Notes under the pieces: model-generated | The model's database searches: none | What the model was told of the DNA's origin: nothing | Seen by the model: only the letters and a program-made list of their open reading frames with translations | Shown: positions 18,954-29,600 of the stretch, in pieces | Position numbering within the stretch: the first letter of the stretch is position 1 | Layout: every line of letters begins with the position of its first letter | Source of the DNA: Glaciozyma antarctica PI12 | Lineage: Eukaryota > Basidiomycota > Microbotryomycetes > Kriegeriales > Camptobasidiaceae | Direction: 5' to 3' | Assembly (NCBI GenBank): GCA_002917775.1 | Contig: KZ627154.1 | Coordinates: 401,941-458,193 of the forward strand | Length of the DNA stretch: 56,253 bases | Made by a program: the position numbers and the translations under genes

Positions 18954-21917
18954 ATGGCCAAGCTGGCAGAGGTACGCATCGCTCAAGAGACTACGCAAGG
19001 CTCGCTGTCACCTCGAACGAGGGCGGAGTGGTGGAGGAGGGTTTGCGGTCAAGCGGGTCTCGCCGTGCAGGGAGGGCAGGGACTCTACGGCGCCTCAGCA
19101 GGACATGGAAGGAGAAGAGGTGCCCTGATATAGTGTCTGCCGTCTCAGCACCAGCCCAACGCCGTCACGACCCTAGCTAACCCCTCCTCTCCCTTCCCTC
19201 CAGACCTCACGCTCCCCTCCCCCCTCCCCCACCAGGTTCGCCCTCCGCTCCCTCATCACCGGCGTACCTCCTACCGACCCCTCCACGCACGCACAACGCT
19301 GGCGCCCCTCTCCCAAAACGAACGGCGTAGCAGGCCTCGTCAAAGCGTTCGAGAAGAGCAGCCTCTCCTCCTCCAACAGCCTCAGCTCTTCGCGCCCTTA
19401 CTCCACCCACGCCTCCTCGCCTAAGATCTCCCCACCCCTCTCGCCCTCCCCCGTATCCCCTACGAGAACTGCTGGAATCCCCACCGTCCCCGCCTCCTTC
19501 TTCCAAGCTCAACAATCCCGCCGCCCTCCGTCCCACGCACCAACAGAGAAGGAGAACCACCATCTCCCACCCACTCGCGACCTCTCCAAGCCTCTCCCCT
19601 CCCGCGGTACTCCGAGCGAAGTCAGCTCGACCGGCGCCTCCGAAGGCGCGCACAGCGTCGACTCTGGAACGAGCTTCATCACGGTGGAATCCTCGATCCG
19701 GGCGACCGTCGAGCGTGCGCATGTCGAGCAGGTCCAGCAGGCGACTCCACGACGCGTTTTGGTGGCGCCGACGATCGTACAGACGGCTCCGACGCCGAGG
19801 AGGGACGAGCGACCGGTGGAACGGAGGGAGGAACGCAGGGAGGAACGACCTGTCGAGCGAAGGGAGGAGGGACGACCGGTGGCGAGGAGGAGCCCGACTT
19901 CGTATTTTATCGAAGCGCTCCCGGTTTCGTTCCCTTATGGACGCGAGGAGGAGTACGAGCGGATGCCTGTGCAGGAGGAGAAGACGGAGGGTCGACCGAG
20001 GGCGAGCACAGTTGGCGCGGGATTGAGGCCTCAGGGCTTTGAGGCGGCTGAGGAGAAGGCAGCTCGGGTGGGAGAAGCCTTTGCCCAGCTCCTCGTACGT
20101 CCTCTTCCCACCTTCGTTGATTTGTACTGACGCCGCCAAAAAAACGCAGGATACGATGCAGCTCCCCTCGCGCTCCGTTCGCACGAAGATGCTGGGACTC
20201 ACCCAAGCCGTTAAAGAGGAAATGCTCCGCTCCTCAGCCCCTCGACCGACTCACGCGCGCGCCAAATCTCTCAACGTTATCGAAGCCCCGCTCCCAGCCA
20301 AGAAAGACGCGTCGATCAAGCTCCCCTCCTTCCTCCGCAAGACCAAGTCCTCCACCGCTCTTCGTCCGGCATCACTCGAGGACGTTAAGAGGGTGGGAAC
20401 GACGTCAGGGGTGTTCAGGAGTTTAGGACGGAGTGCGGGGGTCGTGGTGAGGGGAGACGGGGAGGACCCGATGTGGTGGGCGGTTAGGATTAGGAGCGCG
20501 AGGTGTGTCGGGGCCAGGGAGACGGAGTTGAGTGTGAAAGAGGTGGGGAGGTTGAGGGGTCGGTTGAGGGGGGAACAGCCTGAGTGAGTCGTCCTTCTTA
20601 AGGTGGTGAGGTGGGACTGATGATGTGATAGGTGGGTCGATGAGTTTGTTAAGCATGGAGGGTATTTGGGATTGCTGGAGAGGCTGAAGGAGCTGCTGGA
20701 TGTCGAGTGGAGGTACGTGATATTCTTTCGCGTTTCGTCGTTGAGAGCTAACGAGTGAGCAGGGAGGAACAACACGACGACCAGATGCTTCAAGAGATCC
20801 TGCGTTGCTTCAAAGCACTCACTCTCACCTCCGTACGTCCCCCCTCTGCTCCTCAAATCGCCCACTCACCACCTCGACGCACAGGTCGGCAAGACCGCTC
20901 TCGCCTCCCGCTCCCCGGCTCCCTTCACCCAGCTCACCTCGCTCCTCTTCTCCGAAAAGCACCCCGGCGACCTCCCCTGCCGCCAGCTGCTCGTAGAGCT
21001 CATTCAATCCCTCTTCGATATCTGTCCCGCCTCTGCAGGGCCGATCACCGCTGAAGCCTGGAAGGCGGGTATCGTATTGGAGGGTGGGGAGAGGAGGTAC
21101 ATGCGGAAGATGAAGGGGGAGGAGGGAGGGAGGGAGGCGACGCATGAGATGGTCGTCAGTTTGTTGAGTGGGCCGGGGGACGAGAGGGAGGAGGCCAAGG
21201 TCGATTTTATCCGGAGTACGCACAAGCCGAGGGTGTTTAAAGCTTGGGTCAAGGAGATTACGGACGTCGTCAGGGATTACTTTTGGTGAGTGGCGGCCGG
21301 CGAAGCGCGCGAGGAGGAGGCTGATGGCTTTGTGCGCACAGGATCTTTTGCCACCATGGGAATCTGTTTGGGAACCTCGACCAGATCAACGAGGATAGCA
21401 TCGAGGCGCCTCAGGTGCCTACAGGGATGACGGGAGGAGTCGAGTCGGAAGCGATGACTTACTGCGTGCGTTTCGATTTCTCCTCTTCGCCTTCGCTCCT
21501 CGCTAACGCAACCCTCCTCAGACCGCCCAATTCCGCCTCATCAATGCCGTAGCCAGTACCTGCCCCAACCACGAAGCCGCGTTCCAATTCCACCTCAACC
21601 TCTTCGACAGCGGCCTCGAAACCGTCCTCATCGTTCGTCCTTCTCTCCCTCTCCTCCTCGCTCGCAACTAACCCTCTTCTCTCCAGACCCTCCGAAGAGC
21701 TTCGCAAGCCTACTACGCTCCTCTCCACCTCGAAATGGCTCGCTACGTCCATCACGCTCGCAAGGCGAACTTCAACCTCGGGCCCAAGATCCTCGGATTC
21801 CTGGACCCCCGAACCCTCTCTCGCCCGGAGCAGGAGGTTATTAAGGAGTACCAGCGGAGGAATCCAAAGAGCAAGTCGTCGGGGAAGGCGCCGCAGTTGG
21901 CAGAGGTAGCGTTCTGA
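18954..21917 (+). CDS. GBD/FH3 (formin N-terminus-like) armadillo protein
   Basis: This protein has the Rho GTPase-binding and FH3 armadillo module of diaphanous-type formins but no FH1 or FH2 actin-nucleating part. A tiny first exon (MAKLAE) is joined over a ~230 bp intron to a long Ser/Pro-rich region starting TSRSPPPSPTRFALRSLITG. This is followed by an Arg/Glu repeat (about 19800-19880). The GBD starts near MQLPSRSVRTKMLGLTQAVK and continues with WVDEFVKHGGYLGLLERLKE. The FH3-like part includes QMLQEILRCFKALTLTS, LPCRQLLVELIQSLFDICP and FRLINAVASTCPNHEAAFQF. It ends after GPKILGFLDPRTLSRPEQ. Basidiomycetes are known to have such stand-alone GBD/FH3 proteins. A role in Rho-dependent polarity or cytoskeleton is inference. 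I estimate about 820 residues. Confidence 0.8.
19800..19885 (+). repeat. Imperfect RRxERPVERREE coding repeat
   Basis: Within the GBD/FH3 gene, short units of the form RRDERPVERREE / RREERPVERREE recur in tandem with one partial unit. They give a charged, probably helical or disordered segment. The underlying DNA repeats too (gagcgaccggtggaacg and close variants), suggesting expansion by slippage. Confidence 0.7.
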
Positions 21918-22141
21918 GTGCGAGGAGGGTGGGCTCCGGTTGTTTTTCGTATAGTTTTCGCAGTGTCCCCCTGGTGGCTCTTCTTAGATCGGTCTTGCTG
22001 TAAACTGCTTCTGAATACCTTCGTCGTCGTCGTCGTTCAGAGCCAAAAGTCCAAGTTGCGCACGTGCGGTGACTCCTTGCCTTCCCCTCCTCCTCTCTCG
22101 CTCCTCTTGCACACGACCAAGACTTGCCGACCTCCTCCCTC

Positions 22142-22861
22142 ATGTCAAACGAACAGCAATCGTTTCTCCAGGAGCTCCCAACCCGCCTCTACAACCGCCT
22201 CAGCACCTTCTTCGGCTCCCCTCCTCACCCCGCTGGCTACGTCCCCGTCCCAGCCTACGGCTCGACGAACGGCGCCCAAACCCTCCCTTCAGACGGGACC
22301 AAGATCGAGCCCAAGGTCCGCTCTCTCCTCTCTCTCCCCCCCTTGTGCTAACGCCGTCAAACAGGTCTGGCTCGCCTCAGAACGAACGTTCCTGAACTGG
22401 CTACGAGTCTCGCTCCTCATCTCGAGCTTCGCGTTAGCCTTGTTCAATGCTGCTGGAGAAGGGGATTGGGTGGCGCGAGGGATGGGAATGGCGTATTGTG
22501 GGATCGCGGTGGGGATGCTGGGGTATGCGTGGGCGATGCAGGAGAGGAGGAGGAGGAGGATCTTGACGAGGTTTGGGGGGCACCATGGTGAGTTCTTCTG
22601 CTGTGCGAGAGGGGGGAGGGAGCTGAATGGGCGCAGACGATCTGTATGGTCCTATCGTCGTGTGCACGGTAATCTTCCTCGCTGTGCTGGTCAACTTCAT
22701 TCTCCGCGTCAATCAGCGGTTCGTCTCTCTGCCCATGCTCTCCTACCCGCTTAGCTGACGCACGTTCATGAAACAGAGAACGCCTGCGCGACCATCCTAC
22801 GCCGAAGAACCCTTGGATCTACTCTATCGACCTCATCCAGTCGGCTTTCGTCATCTCATGA
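22142..22861 (+). CDS. VTC1: Vacuolar transporter chaperone subunit 1
   Basis: Vtc1 is the small membrane subunit of the VTC complex, which makes polyphosphate from ATP and moves it into the vacuole. The DUF202-type core is clear: KVWLASERTFLNWLRVSLLI, SSFALALFNAAGEGDW, GMGMAYCGIAVGMLGYAWAM, then DDLYGPIVVCTVIFLAVLVN. These are three membrane segments. The usual TFLNWLR motif is intact. Compared with yeast Vtc1 (129 residues) it has an N-terminal extension of about 55 residues and a short C-terminal extension (NPWIYSIDLIQSAFVIS); I estimate about 170 residues. Introns lie near 22315-22364, 22586-22636 and 22720-22777. No SPX domain is present, as expected for subunit 1. Confidence 0.92.
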
Positions 22862-23100
22862 GGAGGGCGAGGGCCTCGGCAGAATACGTCCAGGACGAGT
22901 GGAGAGGAGGGAGCATTTGTAACTGCATTGCGAACGGAACGGAGCGTCAAGGGTGCGACGGGCGATCTGCGTCCGGTAACTGCTCTCGAATCGATCTGCT
23001 CTCCTCGCTGCTCTCTCGATCTGCTCTCGTCGCACCGACAGCTAACAAAGTATGCGAATTCCCGCTCAACAGTGCTACGCGCGTGTATTTATCTCCTCGG
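22862..23100. other. Convergent spacer VTC1/PAS-GATA
   Basis: This 239 bp lies between two convergent stop codons. It holds the 3' ends of both genes; no other feature is seen. Confidence 0.5.
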
Positions 23101-25744
23101 CTACTCCTCCCTCTTCTGCGAACCCCCCTGCTGCTCTCCTCCGTGCTGCGCCCCTCCCTGCTGCTGTCCCCCATGATGTCCTCCCTGCTGCTGCTGCTGC
23201 TGCTGCTGGACTCCGCCGTGCTGCTGCTGCTGTTGCTGCTGCGACCCGCCCTGCTGCGACGCCCCCGCTCCGTACCCCATCCCACTCTGCGCTCCCCAAT
23301 TATTATACGGCGAGTACCCCTGCTGCTGAAACCCTGCGTTCCCAGGGAACCATGGCCGCTGCTGCTGCTGGAACGGCGGGTACTCCTGTTGTGCGAACTG
23401 GGAATTGGACGATCCGGGGTTGGGAGCAAAGCTATGCGGCGTGTAGCCCGACGACGCTTGTTGCGAGGTCGAGTAGTAGGGAGAGTAGGGTCGTTGAACG
23501 CTGGGAATGAGAGGAGGGGGCTTGTAGGATGGGATGTCGAAGGGGGAGGGTTTTGGTTCCGAGTGTGCGGGGGCGGCTTTTAGAGCTTTCACCTTGGGAG
23601 CTTTGGGCGAGGGCGCTTCCCCGTTCGCTTCGGCTTCGAGCTTCTTGTTCTGCCTCGTCACCGCGCGCGCGTACCGCAAGCCTGGCAACCGTTGGTGCGT
23701 CAGCTTCTTTCCCCGCGAGAACGACTGAAAACGGACTTACCACAAGCGTTGCAGAGGCTCTTGATTCCTCCAGGTCCCTTCCTCCACTCGGGGCTATTGA
23801 CAGTCCCACAGCTCTCGCACGCCTTCGGCCCAATCTTGTTGACCGGTTCCTGCCCCTTGACCCTCACCCTCTTCTGCTTCATCGGCGGAGGCACGCTCTC
23901 CATCCCCCGGCGGCTGCGGCAGCAGGGTCGGAAGTTGCGGCGAGGCGGTATGTGCGAGCTGGCTGAGAGCGGAGGCGGGAGAGGAAGCGGCGTAGTCGTG
24001 CTGCGACTGCTGTTGGTGCTGCTGGACTTGGCGCTGTTGCTGGAGCTGTTGTTGCTGCTGAGGCGTGAGGCTGTTCGTGCCGAAGGACTGGGAGAGGGGA
24101 TGGGGCGAGGGACCGGGGTAGGAGAATGGGAGGACGGGGGGTTGGGAACCGGGGTAGCCTTGAGGTGCGTAGGGAGGTTGAGAGGTCGAGGGGAGGGGAG
24201 GGAGATTCGGGGAGTACCCAGCGGCTTCGGGTGCGGGGGATTGGTTGAAGGACCCGAGAATGGCGGAGGCGGACGCGACGGTCGGGCTGAGGTCGCCAGC
24301 GCCGCTGCCTTGTTCGAGCGTCTGCGAAAAGTGTCGAGACGTCGCGATCGAGAACGGGGGCTGGGTGACGAGAGGGTAGGGGAGGGGAAGAGTCGGAGGA
24401 GGTGGCGCCTTGTTCGTTCGAGGTCGTTTGGCGTCGGAGGGGAGGTCGCTGGCATCAGGTGAGGCGCTCCGTTTGCGCGAGAGGACGGAAGGACGCTCGG
24501 ATGTCGGGACGTCTTCGAGAGCGAACTCGCTGGAGGGAAGGGAGGTGTACTTGACGCCGCCGGTCTGGAAGCAAGCGAAGGTGATGGAGCCGTAGAGAAT
24601 GACCACACTTTCGATCGTGGTGAGCGTCCCTCCTTTCATGCTGCGCGATGAAGACTGCGTCAGCTACGCTCTCCTAGCAGCCGTCGGGGGGAACGAGACT
24701 CACACCGGATGCTTCTTCCTGTATCTCCGCGTACAGCTCGTCGTCGCGTCCTCGGCTCCTCGCGGCATCTTGATGACCTCCCTCGCCAGATCTCCGTAGT
24801 CCTCGACCTGGTAGCTCCGCTTCCCCCCGAGCTCTCCCTCGCTTTTCGGAAAGCTCAAAATGACCTGGCCTTCGTGATCGAGGATCTGAAAGACGTGCGA
24901 GGGCGGCGCCTCATCCTCGGCAGCGCCAGAATCCGACGAGGGGGCGGAATGGGAGGAGGTAACGGAGGTAGCGAGGGAGAGAGCGATGGAGGGCTCGACG
25001 CAGCGCTCGGGAGAGAGGTACGAGCCGTCCTTGGTCAAGGGGCCGCACCAGTTCGTCCAGTTGGAGCGATTAGATTCGTTGTTGTCGTGCGAGGGGTCCT
25101 TGTCTGCGACACGGTGCGTGTAAGCGCTTGAGAAACTAGAGAGGAAGCCAGAACACACCTTCTGTTGCGTGGAAGAACGCCAACACAGCTCCCTTGGCCG
25201 CACCGCCCTCGTTCGCGCTGCCCGACGCCGCGCCAGAGACACCGCCAATCCAGCTCGTCGCGATCCGCAGAGGTAGGTACTCGTCGTCGTACGTGTAAAG
25301 CTCCGCGTCTGGAGGAATTGGAGGGCTTTCGCACCCAAGCAGCTGGCGGATCCTCGAAATGCGCGAGTAGCGACACCTGTTGCACGCGTCAGCTCCCTCG
25401 TCTCATTCCTCGCAAAATACAACTCACCTCGTCACGCTCCCAAAGACTCCACCGCTCTCAACGCCTCCCGCATCACTCGTAGGCAGTAGGTCCTTCCTCA
25501 AGCTGTCCACCTCGTCCGGATGAACGTAGGTGAGCAAGTTGGTCCCGAGGAGCTTGCGGTTCTCGTCGCCGAGGTGGGTGCAGAGGATCGGGTCGAGGAA
25601 GACGAAGTCGAGGTTGGGAGAGAGGATGGCCCAGTAACAGCGCGTGCGGCCGAGGGGGACAGTGGGAGCTGCGGCTGGGGTAGGGGAGGCTGGCGGAGGG
25701 GCGGATAGGGAGAGGGCTGGGTCGATAGGAACTTGAGGAGACAT
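23101..25744 (-). CDS. PAS-GATA transcription factor, white collar-2 type
   Basis: WC-2 partners a flavin photoreceptor (WC-1) in the fungal light-responsive complex. The N-terminus is Pro-rich, then a PAS domain: [39 protein letters not shown] and [15 protein letters not shown]. It continues over introns to [21 protein letters not shown] basic stretch (RRYRKKHPV) is followed by a long Ser/Pro/Gln-rich linker. The single GATA finger is [18 protein letters not shown]...LCNACGLRYAR, C-X2-C-X18-C-X2-C, with the SPEWRKGP loop typical of WC-2. The tail is Gln/Gly-rich (polyQ). There is one break: at five C (five G on the coding strand) at 23904-23908, just before [16 protein letters not shown], one base must be skipped to join the linker to the finger. 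I am sure of PAS-GATA and fairly sure of WC-2. It could also be a paralogous basidiomycete PAS-GATA factor. Confidence 0.82.
23170..23245 (-). repeat. CAG (polyglutamine) repeat in the PAS-GATA tail
   Basis: Two runs of about seven to eight near-pure CAG codons on the minus strand (ctgctg... on plus), separated by a His-Gly-Gly-Val spacer, encode the polyQ part of the tail. More scattered Gln runs lie at 23330-23380 and 24000-24065. Confidence 0.85.
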
Positions 25745-26190
25745 TTCGAGTGGCTACGGAGAGAGTCAGAGCACGTTAGCACACCTGGCCTGAGCATCTG
25801 GGGGTCGTGTGAGGTTGCTCGCTGCCCGCACAACCAAGACGATGGTGTCTCGCCTGAGGATGGCTGCACCAACACCAGCTCCCAGCTCCCATCTCTACCA
25901 GCCTCGATCACAACAGAACAAGCACAAGGGGGTTACTCACCTGCAGAGGGAGGTAAACAAGCAGCAGGCGAGGCCTGACGAAGGAACCGTGCCTCAAGGC
26001 CTCAACGGTGGAGCCTGCGTTGCCGTCAGCGCCGTCCATACGCCATCGTTGTTACCCGTCCTCCGTCCCCACTGCCTCCCCCAGAGCGTGTCGCGCCGCC
26101 GCAAGTCGAAGACAGCCCACAGCGGTCGCCCAGCACGATGGCGCCAACCCACCGATTCGTCCTCCGGGTATTGTCCACACTAGCCGTAGA
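25745..26190. other. 5' region of the PAS-GATA gene
   Basis: This region shows two intron-like units on the minus strand. One has its donor gtgagt near 25940 and acceptor ccgtag near 25755, the other its donor near 26191 and acceptor aacgcag near 26010. They frame a small exon at about 25940-26010 with stops in the relevant frames. It therefore looks like spliced 5' leader of the PAS-GATA mRNA. Confidence 0.4.
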
Positions 26191-26191
26191 C

Positions 26192-26286
26192 CGCACTCAC
26201 CTGCTTGACTTGAGCGCCTGGTTCACCTTGTCGTAGAGTCCGAGGACGTTTTTGTGAAGGTGAGCGATCGAGGAGTCGAGCTCGAT
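26192..26286 (-). other. Short conserved-looking exon of unknown protein
   Basis: The minus strand has an exon between a cctgcag acceptor and a gtgagt donor that reads IELDSSIAHLHKNVLGLYDK then VNQALKSS, a neat amphipathic helix. If the upstream exon ended in A, the exon's leading TG would complete an ATG split by the intron, as in SMD3. Joined to the next exon it gives only about 34 residues before a stop. It might be an upstream ORF of the PAS-GATA gene or part of a small coiled-coil protein. I do not recognise it. Confidence 0.3.
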
Positions 26287-26325
26287 CACTGCAGGGGAAA
26301 GGATCGACGGACGAAAGGCGGAAAA

Positions 26326-26341
26326 GGGGGGGGGGGGGGGG
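26326..26341 (+). repeat. Mononucleotide G16 tract
   Basis: Sixteen consecutive G residues in a non-coding region upstream of the PAS-GATA gene, preceded by four A. A tetranucleotide repeat (cgaa)n lies close by at about 26432-26446. Run length is likely variable or uncertain. Confidence 0.9.
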
Positions 26342-26606
26342 AAAGGCGGGCGTGAGGTGAGGCCGGTGAGGGGTGAGAGAGGGAGCTGGCTGCTTTGATG
26401 ATCACTGGTGTGCACTGGGGCGAGGGGAGGAACGAACGAACGAACGCGCCGTCAAAGTCGTTTGCCCGCAAATCTCGACGCTCTCAACACCGTCGGCGCT
26501 CTCAAAGATGCAACAGCGTAGTCAGGTCTAACGAGGGTACGGATTGCTGTACTAAGAACAAAGAATGCTGTCTCCACCAGGAAAAAAAAGTCCGTCCTCC
26601 CCCTCC

Positions 26607-29600
26607 TTAAGCTGCCCTCCCAATCCTCGTTCCCATCTGGACGAGAGTCTCCAAACTCTGCGCCGAGTTCTCCAGCAAGTCGGCATCGAAGACGACCTTC
26701 CCCTTGGGGTAGAGAGTGAGAATCGTAGACCCCCCGAAGGCGAAATAACCAATCTTCGAAGGAGGCATCAGCAAACGCACCGCGAAGCAGCGATGGGACA
26801 GACCTCATCTCCTCGCTTGACCTCGTCGCCCTCCTTCTTAGTCAGGACAGTGGTAGCAACGAGCATCGCACCAACCCAAACACTACGGCGACGTCGTCAG
26901 CCTGCCGTTCGTATCGCACTGCCGAAAAGAAAGACGCACTTCATCACCTCGCCAAACACTGGGGAGAGAATCGTCCCCAGAGTGCGAACGTTCTCGCCGT
27001 AGATATCGATTGCGCTGCGAACCGCCATCCTAGCAGCGTCGTTATTGTCAGCAAGCCCAGGCGAGCCGTGGATGGAGTGGACGCACGGGTTGACAGTGTA
27101 GTAGGCGCCGTTGATCTTCTTCTGAGGCCCGCAGACGCCATCGACGGGAACGTGGAAGCGATGGTAGTCCTGCGGCGAAAGACGGAAGATGGCGAGACTT
27201 CCTCCTTCGTACAGCGCCACCTTGTCCTTGAACGCGTCGCCGAGCAGTCGCTCGAGTGAGAATTCGCGTCCCTTGATCCAGATCTCCTGGGCCTTGTCGA
27301 TCGTCTCGAAGAACATCGCGCGGCACTGCATCGGGAAGATCGTGAGCAAGTGCTAGGGAGTGAGGAAGAAGAACTTACGTCGGCGGGAGAGACGAGCGTC
27401 CTCGGGTCGTCAGGGTCGGCGACTGGGCGTGCCTCGGGCTTGAGCTTGCGGTAGAAGAACTCGTTGAACGTCTTGAACGACGAAACAGGGTCGAGGACCT
27501 CGTCCATGTTGAGTTTGTGGAAGTCGATGAAGGGTTCTGCGCGCAAGTCAAGGCGTCAGCAGCTGAATCTGCAGTCGTCTCAAAGGAAGGACTGACGGAT
27601 CTCGCGAACCGAGTTGGGCGATTCAAACTTGGCTCCCTGCTTGTAGCTCATGGACTCGAGCATGCGACGGACTAACATGTAGAATCAGCAACGCCTCGCC
27701 ACGAGAACGAAAACCCAACTCACTCCTCGCTCCCTCCATCCCTCCCCCAGCTCCCATCCCGCGATAAGCGAGCCGAATCCCCAGGCGAACGTAGACGGGA
27801 ATCTTCTCCTCAATCAGCACGCCACTCTTGCGGTCTTGCACAATCTGCAGCCTCGGCATCAGCTCCCTACTCTCAAATGCAGCCCGCGGAGCAGCTCACG
27901 ATGTTGGCAGAATCCTGCGGGAGTACACTCGTCAGAAGAGCTCCCAGAACCACTGTTCAAAAAGAACGTACAGCTCCGAGGCGGTAGCTTCCCTTCGTGA
28001 CCTTGGAGATGATCTTGGTGAAGAACTTGCGCTGCGCTTGACTAGCAGTGACGAACTCGCCAACGACGATCCTGTTGACGGAGCGAGGGTCGTTGCTCGA
28101 GCAAATGGCGAGGTGGGTGACGATGTCTGGTCCTCGTCGTTAGCAAACGTCACGGGAAGTGAGAGGAGGACGTACCCATATCGGCGTTCGAACGCAGTCG
28201 GGTGCGATGGCACAGCGGGCACTCCTTGACGTTGATCACTGCCCGCCACACAAACGCGTGAGCTCAAGTCTCAGCCACACTCCCGAGCCCAACGCACCAT
28301 GCTCGACCGAATCGTTCGACCCACTGCTCTCCTCGACCACCGCATCCGTCACAGCTCCCGACGACGACGAGCTCCTCGACGGCGGTTCCCCAGGAGCCTT
28401 GACGACCGTTCCCCTCTCCAAATTCGTAACGACCTCCGTCCCAGGCGGCACGACCTCCTGCATACCGCTCGGAGCGAGTTCCTCCATCATCCCCTCCGGC
28501 TCGCTCGTCTGCAACCCTACGAACCCCAGCGAGCCTGCTCCGAGCGCGGGAGTCGACATGCCCGATTCGAACGTCGCTTGGCGCTTCTCGTCGAGCGGCT
28601 TGCGGAGCTCTTGCTCGAGGCAGATGACGACTTCGTCCGCGTCGAGCTCCTGGTCGTCCGTCTTGCCGAAACGAGTGAAGAAGGACGAGATAGTCTCCTT
28701 CGAGAGGGTCGATCCTGGTTGGAAGCCAAGGTTAGCGAAGCACGCTGGGCGGAGGGGAGGGACGGACCGAGCGAGTCGAGCATAGAGAAGATCTCGAGGT
28801 GCGAGAAGGCTCCGCTCTCGTCGATATCGTACTGACGGAGGTAGCAGCGCCAGAACTGCTGGCGAAGAGCATCTGAATAGGTGTGGTTAGTTCTGTGCTC
28901 ACGCGAGGAGCAAAGAAAGCCGCACCATAAGGAGTGTACTTGGCGCGAATCATCAGCGTAGACCCTTGAACGACGACGCCCTCCTTGTCCACCACATGCA
29001 CTGCCAGCTCGTGCTCCCTAAACTCGTCGCCGAGCAGCTTCCCCTCCTTCGAGCAGGGGTAGAGCCCCCTCTCGTCCGGCTGGAGCTCCTCCCCGATGAG
29101 CTGCGACAGTGGGACTGAGACGTCGCCAACGTGATCATTCGACGACATCTTGTCCCAGTCGTAGAGGTTGAAGTGAAGCTCCCAGGTGCGTTCAGTGTGG
29201 CGGACGTGGAAGAAGAGCTTCTCGTCCCAGACGGGGTTGAGCGAGTGACGAATGACGCTACGAACGCGAGTCAGCAAAGTTCGAGCGAGAGGAGGGAGGA
29301 CGTACCGAGTTCGGAAGACCTTGCGGCCAAAGGAGACGACGAGGAAGGCGTCCATGTCCCAGCCGGTCTTGAGCACTGCGAAGCTCAACATCAGCAACCT
29401 TTCATACCGAATGAAACGAAGCCCTCACTGTTCTTGTACTTGGGAAGATCCTTCGCGCCCTTGATCTCGATCTGCACCAGCCCCAACACGTCGTCGTCGT
29501 CCTCGTAGCGATACCCCGCCCCAGGTCCCTTCCTCCTCTTGCTCTTCTTCCTCTTCATCATCTTCCCCTTCCCCGACTTCCCCTCCGACTTCTCCTCCTC

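Noticed and set aside
19207-20202. 331-residue minus-strand open frame
   Set aside because: It is a shadow of the GBD/FH3 gene, Arg/Leu/Pro-rich without motifs, made possible by the GC-biased codons of the opposite strand.
23170-23380. Short regular repeats as a CRISPR-like array
   Set aside because: They are CAG/CAA codon repeats encoding polyglutamine in a eukaryotic gene.
24410-24608. Minus-strand frame starting [11 protein letters not shown] as an alternative start of the GATA gene
   Set aside because: Upstream exons carry the PAS domain, and the Ser/Pro frame is out of register with the linker; it joins the finger only because of the frame break at C5.
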